From Prevotellaceae bacterium (GTDB lineage Bacteria; Bacteroidota; Bacteroidia; Bacteroidales; Paludibacteraceae): a stretch of 64,000 nt of DNA. The position numbers were made by a program, and so were the translations under genes. A model generated the notes under the pieces. That model was not told the DNA's origin. It worked only from the letters and a program-made list of their open reading frames with translations, and searched no databases. The stretch spans positions 20,495-84,494 of the forward strand of contig JACJXK010000009.1 of NCBI GenBank assembly GCA_020636675.1. Direction: 5' to 3'. This document shows positions 51,915-60,900 of the stretch, one piece after another. Position 1 is the stretch's first letter. Each line of letters starts with the position of its first letter.

Positions 51915-54900
51915 ATGCTGAATAAGATAATAGGATTTTCATTGAACAACCGATTGGCTGTGCTGGTCGGTGCTGCGCTACTCTTGCTGGGTGGCTTGTA
52001 CACGGCCAACACGATGGATGTGGATGTGTTCCCCGACCTGAATGCGCCGACCGTGGTGGTGATGACCGAAGCCAATGGTATGGCGGCCGAAGAGGTGGAG
52101 CGTCTGGTCACCTTTCCGATAGAGACGGCGGTGAATGGGGCAACGGACGTGCATCGTGTGCGATCGTCATCCACCACCGGATTTTCCGTTGTCTGGGTGG
52201 AGTTTGACTGGGGGACGGACATCTATCTGGCCCGCCAGATTGTCTCGGAGAAACTCTCCATGTTGGGCGAATCGTTGCCGGCTGGGGTGGGCAGACCTAC
52301 GCTTGGCCCGCAGTCGTCCATCTTGGGAGAGTTGATGATCATCGGTCTATCTTCTGATTCTGTCCCGTTGGAGGAGCTACGGACGTTGGCCGATTGGACA
52401 CTCCGTCCTCGGTTGCTGGCTACGGGTGGAGTGGCTCAAGTGGCGGTATTGGGCGGAGACATCCGTGAGTATCAGATACAGATCGATCCGGAGCGGATGC
52501 GTCACATGAACGTCACGTTGGACGAGGCGATGGCTGCTCTCCGTTCTATGAACAGGAACGCATCCGGTGGGGTGCTGTATGAATACGGCAACGAGTATAT
52601 CATTCGTGGTGTGTTGTCTTCTGCCGATGTGGAGGAGCTGGGTCGTGCCGTCGTGAAGATGGAGGATGGTGTGCCGGTGCTTTTGGAGAATGTGGCAGAG
52701 GTGAAGGTGGGGTCGAAGATGCCTAAGCTGGGCGTGGCTTCCTATCGTGCTAAACCCGCCGTGTTGCTTACTGTGACCAAGCAGCCTAATACGAGCACCA
52801 AACAGTTGACCGATAAAATTGATGTCTCCTTGGAGAAAATAAAATTGACGCTTCCCCCAAGTGTGGAGGTTTCGACGGACATCTTTCGCCAATCCCGATT
52901 CATCGACAGCTCCATCGGCAACATACAAAGTTCCCTTTTCGAGGGCGCAGTCTTTGTGGTGGTGGTGCTATTCTTTTTCTTGATGAATGTGCGGACTACG
53001 CTCATTTCGTTGGTGACGATTCCGCTTTCCATATTAGTCTCCATCTTGGCGTTGAAGTGGATGGGCTTCACCATCAACACGATGAGCATCGGAGGTATGG
53101 CGATTGCCATCGGCTCTTTGGTCGATGATGCCATTGTGGATGTGGAGAATGTTTATAAACGCCTGCGCGAAAACCGATGCAAACCATTGCCGAAACGGAG
53201 GAGCGTGTTGACGGTTGTTTTTGACGCATCCAAGGAGGTGCGCCTTCCCATCCTCAACTCCACGTTTATCATTGTTGTCAGTTTCCTTCCTCTGTTTTTC
53301 CTTTCGGGAATGGAAGGCCGTATGTTGGTGCCGCTGGGAGTGGCGTTTGTCGTTGCGCTCTTCGCCTCGACGGTGGTGGCACTTACACTGACGCCGGTGT
53401 TGTGCAGTTATCTTTTAGGAAAGGAGAAGTCTGATGCGGTGATGCGCGAGCCTTTTGTTTCCCGACACATGAAACGTGCTTATCGGGTGGCTCTGTTATG
53501 GGCATTGTCTCATGCCAAGGTGTTGATTGTCGCCACGGCTCTTGTGCTGGTGGCTGCGTTGGTTACATTTTTGGGACTGGGACGTAGTTTTCTGCCTTCG
53601 TTCAACGAAGGTTCGTTCACCATCAACGTGAGTACCCTACCGGGTGTCTCGTTGGAGGAGTCGGACAAGATGGGACGCATGGCGGAGGTAATTTTACTGG
53701 GTGTGCCCGAGATCAAGACCGTAGCCCGCAAGACGGGACGTGCCGAGTTGGATGAACATGCTTTGGGCGTAAATGTATCCGAGATAGAGGCTCCGTTTGA
53801 GCTGGAGAATCGGTCGAAAGAGGAGGTTTTGAAAGAGATAAGGGAGAAGATGCGGGCGTTGCCGGGAGTGAACGTGGAGATTGGTCAGCCGATTTCCCAT
53901 CGCTTGGATGCTATGCTTTCGGGTACGCGTGCCAATATCGCCATCAAACTGTTCGGGCCGGATCTGAACCGTCTTTTCCTTCTCGGAAACGAGGTGAAAC
54001 GCTCGGTGGCAGATGTGGATGGCGTGGCAGACTTGTCGGTGGAGCAGCAGGTGGAGCGGCCGCAGTTGAAAATAGTTCCTAAACGGGAGATGTTGGTGAA
54101 ATATGGCATCACTTTGCCTGATTTTTCGGAATATGTGGGTGTCCTTCTGGGGGGCGAGGTGGTGTCGCAGGTCTATGATGGTGACCGCACTTTCGACTTG
54201 ACGGTGAAGGTAAAGGACGACAGTCGGGAGGGTGTCGAAGCTATCCGATCTCTGCTGTTGGATGCTGACGGAAGGAAGGTGCCGCTGGGTTATGTGGCGG
54301 ATGTCGTTTCGTCGTCGGGGCCGAACACTATCAACCGCGAAAATGTTTCCCGTAAGGTGGTGGTCTCTGCCAATGTCTCCGACCGTGACTTGCGCAGTGT
54401 GGTGAACGACATACAGGAGAGGATACATGAAAGGATAACTCTTCCGGATGGCTATCGGGTGGAGTATGGCGGTCAGTTCGAGAGCGAGCAGGCCGCTTCT
54501 CGCACGTTACTGTTGACTTCGTTGTTTTCTGTGTTGGTCATCTTTCTGCTACTATATAACCAGTTCCGGAATGTGAGGCAGTCGGTGGTGATTTTACTCA
54601 ACTTGCCGTTGGCGTTGATTGGTGGCGTGTTTGCGGTGGCTGTCACCGGAGGCGTGCTGAGCATTCCCTCTATCATCGGGTTCATCTCCTTGTTCGGTAT
54701 CGCTACGAGGAACGGCATGTTGCTGGTGGACCGATACAACGAGTTGCGGAAAGAGGGGATGCCCTTGCGGGAAAGCATCTTGCACGGCTCTTTGGATCGT
54801 CTGAATCCAATAGTGATGACGGCGTTGACCTCGGCTCTGGCTCTGATTCCGCTCGCCATTGGTGGCGATTTGCCTGGAAACGAGATTCAAAGTCCGATGG

Positions 54901-54986
54901 CGAAAGTCATTTTGGGAGGCTTGCTCAGCTCTACGCTGTTGAATGCGTTTGTCATTCCGATTGTTTATTCTAAAATGAAAAAATGA
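51915..54986 (+). CDS. CzcA/CusA-type heavy-metal RND efflux pump
   Basis: The inner membrane proton-driven pump exports metal ions such as Zn, Co, Cd, Ni, Cu or Ag. The 1023-residue protein has the RND layout: TM1 at about 13-31, then a periplasmic domain (DVDVFPDLNAPTVVVMTEAN and PTLGPQSSILGELMIIGL). A TM block follows with GGMAIAIGSLVDDAIVDVEN near 393-412, then a second periplasmic domain and a final TM block with GFISLFGIATRNGMLLVDRY. The paired acidic residues in TM4 (LVDDAIVDVEN) are the proton relay. The substrate cannot be fixed by reading. It lies between adaptor and outer membrane channel genes, an order of B, A, C. Confidence 0.9.
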   Translation: MLNKIIGFSLNNRLAVLVGAALLLLGGLYTANTMDVDVFPDLNAPTVVVMTEANGMAAEEVERLVTFPIETAVNGATDVHRVRSSSTTGFSVVWVEFDWGTDIYLARQIVSEKLSMLGESLPAGVGRPTLGPQSSILGELMIIGLSSDSVPLEELRTLADWTLRPRLLATGGVAQVAVLGGDIREYQIQIDPERMRHMNVTLDEAMAALRSMNRNASGGVLYEYGNEYIIRGVLSSADVEELGRAVVKMEDGVPVLLENVAEVKVGSKMPKLGVASYRAKPAVLLTVTKQPNTSTKQLTDKIDVSLEKIKLTLPPSVEVSTDIFRQSRFIDSSIGNIQSSLFEGAVFVVVVLFFFLMNVRTTLISLVTIPLSILVSILALKWMGFTINTMSIGGMAIAIGSLVDDAIVDVENVYKRLRENRCKPLPKRRSVLTVVFDASKEVRLPILNSTFIIVVSFLPLFFLSGMEGRMLVPLGVAFVVALFASTVVALTLTPVLCSYLLGKEKSDAVMREPFVSRHMKRAYRVALLWALSHAKVLIVATALVLVAALVTFLGLGRSFLPSFNEGSFTINVSTLPGVSLEESDKMGRMAEVILLGVPEIKTVARKTGRAELDEHALGVNVSEIEAPFELENRSKEEVLKEIREKMRALPGVNVEIGQPISHRLDAMLSGTRANIAIKLFGPDLNRLFLLGNEVKRSVADVDGVADLSVEQQVERPQLKIVPKREMLVKYGITLPDFSEYVGVLLGGEVVSQVYDGDRTFDLTVKVKDDSREGVEAIRSLLLDADGRKVPLGYVADVVSSSGPNTINRENVSRKVVVSANVSDRDLRSVVNDIQERIHERITLPDGYRVEYGGQFESEQAASRTLLLTSLFSVLVIFLLLYNQFRNVRQSVVILLNLPLALIGGVFAVAVTGGVLSIPSIIGFISLFGIATRNGMLLVDRYNELRKEGMPLRESILHGSLDRLNPIVMTALTSALALIPLAIGGDLPGNEIQSPMAKVILGGLLSSTLLNAFVIPIVYSKMKK

Positions 54987-55058
54987 GGGGGTAACGGACG
55001 GTCGTGGCAATGAGTCCCGACCGCTCGTCCTTTTCTCGAAAAAATAAAAGAGATTGTC

Positions 55059-56225
55059 ATGAAAAAATGTGTATTAATTGTTTCGATGTTTCTTTTTTGT
55101 TGTCTGGCATCGGCACAGGAAGGAGCGGTGCTCCGCTCCGTGGAGGAGAAGAATAAGGAGTTGCAGACACTCCGCAAACAGGGGGAGGCTCGGAAACTGG
55201 AGAATAGGACGGGTTTGACTCTGTCTGCACCGGAAGTCGGATTCGACTATCTGTGGGGTTCTCCTTCGGAGATAGGAAGCCGTAAGGACTTCAATGTCAC
55301 GCAACGTTTTGACCTCTCCACAATTGTTGGCTCCAAACGCGCACTTTCGGATGCCCGGAACCGTATGGTTGACGAGCTGTATGGGGTGGAACGGCGCCGG
55401 TTGCTTTTGCAAGTCCGGTTCTTGTGCGTAAATATGGTCTATAACAACATTCGTTTGCAGGAGATGAACCGACGTTTGGCAGATGCTGATGAACTGGCCA
55501 AAGTATATGCCTCCCGCTTGGCGAAAGGCGATGCTAATGTCTTGGAATATAACAAGGCGCAGCTGAACCGTTTGTTGGCGGCGGGGAGGGTGCGGCAGGT
55601 GGAGGTGGATGCCGAAAGCCTCTTGTCTGAATTGGTGTTGCTGAATGGAGGAGATTCCATCCATTTTGATGCCGAACAGTATGAGCCCATCTCCCTGCCC
55701 GAAAACCAGGACTCTTTCTATGCCGAGGTGGAGGCCAATAATCCGCAGCTACACTATGCGATGGCAGAGGTTGAGTGTGGCGAACGACAACTCCGGCTGA
55801 ACCGCACGGATGCTTTGCCGACGCTCTCTGCCGGGTATATGGGTGAGTGGGTCTCCGACGAGAATTATCAGGGTGCGACCTTCGGACTGTCCATTCCCCT
55901 TTGGACGAATAAGAACAAGGTGAAGCAGTCCAAAGCTGCCGTGGTGGCATTGACGAGTCAACTGGACGATGTGCGGACGCAGCTGCGTGTCAAGGTGGTG
56001 GCCCTTTATAAGAAAACGGCAGAGTTGAGGCTCCTTGCCGAGGAATATAGAAACATGCTGATGCGCTACAATAGTCAAGAGTTATTGAAAAAAGCTTTGG
56101 ATGCGGGACAAATTTCGTTATTGGAGTATCTGACAGAAGTGACACTTTATTATGAGGCTGTCGACCTGCAGAATGCGGCGGAACGGGACTATCGTTTAGC
56201 TCTCTCCGAATTACTGTGGTATTGA
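55059..56225 (+). CDS. TolC family outer membrane channel (CzcC-like)
   Basis: This is the outer membrane part of the tripartite efflux system. The 388-residue protein has a signal peptide (MKKCVLIVSMFLFCCLASA). The two coiled halves of an OEP domain follow, with NVTQRFDLSTIVGSKRALSD near 88-107, RLAKGDANVLEYNKAQLNRL near 154-173, and TFGLSIPLWTNKNKVKQSKA near 270-290 in the second half. KALDAGQISLLEYLTEVTLY near 345 is the TolC-like end. It is somewhat shorter than typical CzcC (about 420). It lies 72 bases after the pump gene and closes the operon. A dispersed repeat lies 50 bases past its stop. Confidence 0.88.
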   Translation: MKKCVLIVSMFLFCCLASAQEGAVLRSVEEKNKELQTLRKQGEARKLENRTGLTLSAPEVGFDYLWGSPSEIGSRKDFNVTQRFDLSTIVGSKRALSDARNRMVDELYGVERRRLLLQVRFLCVNMVYNNIRLQEMNRRLADADELAKVYASRLAKGDANVLEYNKAQLNRLLAAGRVRQVEVDAESLLSELVLLNGGDSIHFDAEQYEPISLPENQDSFYAEVEANNPQLHYAMAEVECGERQLRLNRTDALPTLSAGYMGEWVSDENYQGATFGLSIPLWTNKNKVKQSKAAVVALTSQLDDVRTQLRVKVVALYKKTAELRLLAEEYRNMLMRYNSQELLKKALDAGQISLLEYLTEVTLYYEAVDLQNAAERDYRLALSELLWY

Positions 56226-56275
56226 TGTATGCGTTACTTGGATTGTTTTTTTTGCTCTTTGGTAATCCTAAAAGA

Positions 56276-56304
56276 CTTGGTAAAGTTCAAGACATCTTGT
56301 GTGG
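56276..56304. repeat. Dispersed 29-bp repeat, copy 3
   Basis: This begins CTTGGTAAAG and ends ATCTTGTGTGG; 24 of 29 positions match the copy at 36188-36216. It lies 50 bases after the outer membrane channel gene. Confidence 0.6.
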
Positions 56305-56620
56305 GTGATTTTCTAGCGTTGCATTGTTAGCGAAACATTCCGTAGATTTTTCGGGCTGAATTTGTAGGATGGACAGGATTACTCAAAATATCTCATTCTC
56401 GGCAGGCGGACTCTCGTCTTTGACCGCGGAGTAGGGAAAATGCGTATCGTAGCGTGAAAAAACTTTTTTGCCCGAGGTATGAGAAAATAAAAGAGGTTTT
56501 ATAGGAGGAGAGTTGTTGAAGTCGGCACAAGTTATATTTTAATGGTTACTAAGTAGAGAACTGTTTGTGGTGCTGTTGTCTGCTGTAGAAGGAAAGAAAA
56601 AGGCAATGTTGGAATACGAA

Positions 56621-56656
56621 GAAGAAGGTTTTCAGAAAGAGGAAACCTTCTTTTTT
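56621..56656 (+). terminator. Terminator-like hairpin upstream of porP
   Basis: GAAGGTTT (56624-56631) pairs with AAACCTTC (56643-56650), then TTTTTT. It lies 400 bases after the efflux operon and 180 before porP, so it may stop read-through or end an unseen transcript. Confidence 0.6.
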
Positions 56657-56741
56657 GTTTCTTCTTTTATTCGTAACTCACTATATTGTAATATGTAATG
56701 AGGAATTAACCTTTTATGGTGAATTATATTTTTTTTGTTTT

Positions 56742-56772
56742 TTTGTTTTTTTAATAATAATACATATATTTG
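56742..56772 (+). promoter_or_regulatory. Consensus Bacteroides promoter for porP
   Basis: TTTG at 56742-56745, a 19-base spacer, and TATATTTG at 56765-56772 match the -33/-7 consensus exactly. Transcription would start near 56779 and give a leader of about 55 bases. Confidence 0.75.
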
Positions 56773-56835
56773 TCAATGAAAAGTAGAGGGTTTCTATTTA
56801 TCCCCTTATTTGAAATGCATTTATATTACTAATAG

Positions 56836-57828
56836 ATGAAAAACATTTGTGTGATGAAGTTTAGATATGTTATTGCATTCTTTGCTATCCTTAGTTTAAT
56901 AACGAAGGCAAATGCACAGGAAGAGATTGTTTACGATCAATACCATTTCAATTACTATTTGGTCAATCCGGCTGTGGCAGGAGCGGAGCGATGCTCGCAT
57001 CTGATGCTGACCGGTAAGTTCCAATGGGTGGGCATGGACGATGCTCCGATGACCCAATCGTTGAGTTTCAGGACAAGGGTTCTGAAAAATGTGGGTTTGG
57101 GTGCCTACGTATATAATGACAAGAACGGATATTCTTACAGACAAGGAGGCCAGGCAACGTTTGCCTATCACATCCCGTTGTCAGAAAACAGTGGCTATTT
57201 TATGAAGGAACGCTCCATAGACCGTCAGTTGTCTTTTGGTGTGTCTGCGGTGGTAAGCCATTATGGTTTTTCCGAAAAATTGTTCTCGGATGCAAATTCT
57301 TCTGATCCTTTGGTTGGAAATGGAGACACGGATAAGGGCTTCTATTTCAATGCCAACTTCGGAGTCTATTTCTTATGGGATAATTTCTTCTTAGGAGCTT
57401 CCGGAATGAATTTGATTCCGACGGAGATGACAGAATTAGGAGTTGACGAACCCGTTCGCCCGATGACAGTCTTTGCCTTTTTGGGTTATGATATAGATAT
57501 GGCAAACAGCATGACATTGGAACCAGGTTTGATGTTCAAGGCCGATGAAAATGATCAACGTCAATTGGATGTAAACTTGAAGTTCATGCAGACATTGCCA
57601 GACAATGAAGATTTCTCCTATTGGTTGGAGGCATCTTACCGTCATTGTTTGGATGCAGGCAATTCACAGGCTTTAGCATTTTATCCTATGGGAGGAATAA
57701 GATACAAAGGATTCCATCTTGGATATGCATATGCTTTAGGTTTGACGGGATTGAACCATCACAACTCAGGATCTCATGAGATCATGTTGGGTTATTCTTG
57801 GTGTATCACGAAACAATTCTGTAGATAA
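56836..57828 (+). CDS. PorP/SprF family type IX secretion membrane protein
   Basis: PorP/SprF proteins are outer membrane barrels that serve particular T9SS substrates, often encoded just upstream of a large surface protein. The 330-residue protein has a signal peptide (MKFRYVIAFFAILSLITKANA after an upstream Met), then the family opening EEIVYDQYHFNYYLVNPAVAGAE. Barrel strands include VGLGAYVYNDKNGYSYRQGG, LSFGVSAVVSHYGFSE and SMTLEPGLMFKAD. It ends with EIMLGYSWCITKQFCR. Translation may start at 56836 or at the Met six codons later. A consensus promoter lies upstream, and a giant secreted protein begins 128 bases downstream, so the latter is its likely client. Confidence 0.92.
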   Translation: MKNICVMKFRYVIAFFAILSLITKANAQEEIVYDQYHFNYYLVNPAVAGAERCSHLMLTGKFQWVGMDDAPMTQSLSFRTRVLKNVGLGAYVYNDKNGYSYRQGGQATFAYHIPLSENSGYFMKERSIDRQLSFGVSAVVSHYGFSEKLFSDANSSDPLVGNGDTDKGFYFNANFGVYFLWDNFFLGASGMNLIPTEMTELGVDEPVRPMTVFAFLGYDIDMANSMTLEPGLMFKADENDQRQLDVNLKFMQTLPDNEDFSYWLEASYRHCLDAGNSQALAFYPMGGIRYKGFHLGYAYALGLTGLNHHNSGSHEIMLGYSWCITKQFCR

Positions 57829-57855
57829 TGATATTGTTAAAAAAATATGAGAGAA

Positions 57856-57889
57856 AAGAACTCTCAGACCTTTTGGTTTGAAAGTTCTT
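57856..57889 (+). other. Imperfect hairpin between porP and the giant gene
   Basis: Fifteen bases at 57856-57870 pair with 57875-57889 around a TTTT loop, with one mismatch and one G-T pair. No T-run follows. It could reduce read-through or stabilise the porP mRNA. Confidence 0.5.
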
Positions 57890-57955
57890 ATGCGTTTAAT
57901 AAAAATGTTTTTTAGAGAATATATAATAGGTATAATAGGGTAAAATCGAAAGATT

Positions 57956-60900
57956 ATGAAAAAAAGAATGAAATTAATTCTGAAAGTGGCAATAGGTATA
58001 TTTGCTTTTTTATTGCCGATTCATGCAAGTGGTCAGGGCACTGATTTGGTCTTAGTGTCGGCTACTGATTTTTCTGTTTCTGGAGGTGAGGATGATTATT
58101 ATCATTCTACCGATATGATAGATGGTTATACTGGAGTGATAAAACCAAATATAACTATTGGAGGTTCTTTCACTTTAGTGGATACAACTGGTTCTAATGC
58201 TACTGAATCTTCTTTTTTGGATTCACAGCATTATGCGGTGACTCCTAATCCTATCCGTTTAGATTCGTTACGTATGTATGATAATGCAGATAGTGGGGAG
58301 TGGGGGCTTGTCTTTTCTGGAGGTAAAAAAGGTTTGTCTGGAAATACAGTAGCAATGACTTATACAGTTAACGGATTGAAAAACAATGCTGAATATCAAG
58401 TGGAAATAGAGTGGTGTAATCCTCTCTCCGCAACTTATTTGAATCCTAGTGGTAGTAATCCGGATCCTCATTTAACAGGAGGATATCAATCTCAAATAAA
58501 GGTGGGAACGAATAATACGCAGATAGATGGAACTAATGCAGGAAGTCCAGGTACAACTGCAGGAGTTTGTAAAACGCAAATCATATCTTCTCCGTCGAGT
58601 ACTACAACTACACAAGGTCCTATTGTAGGAGGAAAACTTGAAGTAAATGTTATAATAAACCAGATGGGTGCAGGTGAGGCTATTATGATAAAAAGCATAA
58701 AGGTATATTCTAAGGTTGATGTGGCTATATCTGGGTTACAAGAAGTTTGTCTGGGAGGAGAGTCTTCGGTTTTATCATTGACGGCTTCTTATGTTGATTC
58801 TAAATACCAATGGTATCGTGATGGCGTAGCTATTGCTGGAGCTACAGGACAAACATATAAACACGAAAGCTCTTTGACTGCTTCTAGTACATCTGATGGA
58901 TCGAAAACTTATCAATATACGGTGAAAGTGACGGCAGCAAATGGAGATGTTATTGAGTCAGATCCGTTTGAAATGAAAGATGTCTTATGCTGTGGTTCTG
59001 TTGAAAAGCCTAGTTCTCGTAAGTTGATATGGCAAGATGATTTCGGAACATTTACATCTACAGGCAACTATTGGATTTGGGATTATACGGATATTGATGA
59101 ACCTAAAAAAGTATCAAAAACGACTGCTGATGGATGGACTTATGGATTGGACTATTCTATTCCTGGGGCTTCTTATTTGAGTACAGTAGCAGGCGAAGGT
59201 ACTTATTCTGTTGCAGCTAATGTTACGTGTGTTTGGGATAATAATCCTACGGCAGGAGGAACACAATGGGGATGGCAGGCTACTGCTATGAATGGATTAC
59301 ATCCGGCTGAAAATGGATGGGTCTTTGTCCCTGATCATACCTATGATGGATCTGCTTATGGTGCTATGTTGTTTTTGAATTGTGGAAATCAGCCAAATGA
59401 AACTATATATGATAGAGAAATTACAGGACTTTGTGAAAAGAAAGTTACTGTTAAGTGTTTTATTGGAAACTTTTCTGCATCTGATTATCCTGTAAAAGTA
59501 TATATAAAAGCAACTGATGTAGCAAGTGGTGTCTCTAAAGTGTCTCAAACAGTAACTCGTTATTCTATGGAAAAATTTGGTACTCCAAGTGGACAAGGAT
59601 GGCAGGAAGTTTCTGTTGATATCGAATTGACTACGAATACTCCGGTTTTGAAATTTGAAATAATCTCAGAAGCAGGTGGTGCTGATCAGAATAAGTTAGG
59701 AAATGACTTGATTCTTGATGATATTCAGGTATATACATGTGCTAATCCTAGTGTGCAGATGTATTTTGATGATCAAACATTTGCTTTGGATACGGCTTCT
59801 TGCGAAGGTGAAGATGTTTCTCTTTTTGTTGATAAAACAAAAATGATAGAAAATTATTATGGAGATGATGCTCGTTATATATATCAATGGACTGCAAATC
59901 CGGAAGACAAGAAATCTTGGAAGTCAGTTTTGCCTGCTGTTACAGATAAAACGTTTGTAAATGATATGTCTGAGATATTTGCTAATTTTCTACCTGATGA
60001 TAAAATATATTTTAGAGTTGTTTTGGCAACTGATGATATTTTCGCTTCGTATGGGGGCGTAACAGGTTACTATAATCCAGATGAAGCTTGTTCTTCATAT
60101 ACTGTTTCTGATACAATTGTGGCAAAAGTTTCTTGTCCTTCTTGTACGGAACCAAAAGATCCTGTGATAAAGGCAACTGGTGGTGTCGTTTCTGCTACAA
60201 AAAAACGTGTGGATCTTTGTTCGGGAGAGAGTACGGTTTTGACAACGAACGATATTACAGGAATAGATAAGAGTGGAGCTGCATATTCTGATTATACCAT
60301 TTCTTGGTATAAAGAGACAACCGCATCTTCTGCATTAAGTCCTAATACTTCTGCGGTGACGGCAGATCCTCTGACTGTTGCTTATGCAGATGCTACAGAA
60401 CTGGGTACAAAGTATATTGTCCGTGTTCATGATAACTTTGAGAATGCAACGGGTACAAAAACTTGTGATAAATTTGATACGATATTGGTAGTAGCCAATC
60501 CGAAACCGGATAAGACATTGACGGTACCGGAAGCGTTCTGCGAGGGCAAGCTGAAGACGGAGCCTAATAAGGAGATCACAGGTTATGACATATTATGGTA
60601 TGCCGGTCCTGACACGGTGACGGGCGCAGACGAGCCGACGGTGACTTCAGTGAAGGCGGAGAACTCTCCGATGACGCTCTACTATGTGCTGAAGGACAAG
60701 ACGACAGGCTGCCGAGGCGAGGCCAACGAATATGAGATAAAGGTGAATGCCATACCGGAGGAGACGTTGGCTGCGATAGCCGACTTCTGCGAGGGAGACG
60801 CGACAGCTAAACTTCCCGATTCGGAGAAAGGCTACAAGGTGAAATGGTATAAGGAGGACAAGTCCACAGAGGCGGAGGAGACGCTGGCTAATTTGGCCGG

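Larger units (their letters stand above)
56226..56835. other. Intergenic region between the efflux operon and porP
   Basis: These 610 bases hold no gene I can support. From left to right they contain the dispersed repeat at 56276-56304, a short stretch rich in GGAT/ACAGGAT words near 56365, a terminator-like hairpin at 56621-56656, and a strongly AT-rich promoter region at 56690-56780. Confidence 0.6.
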
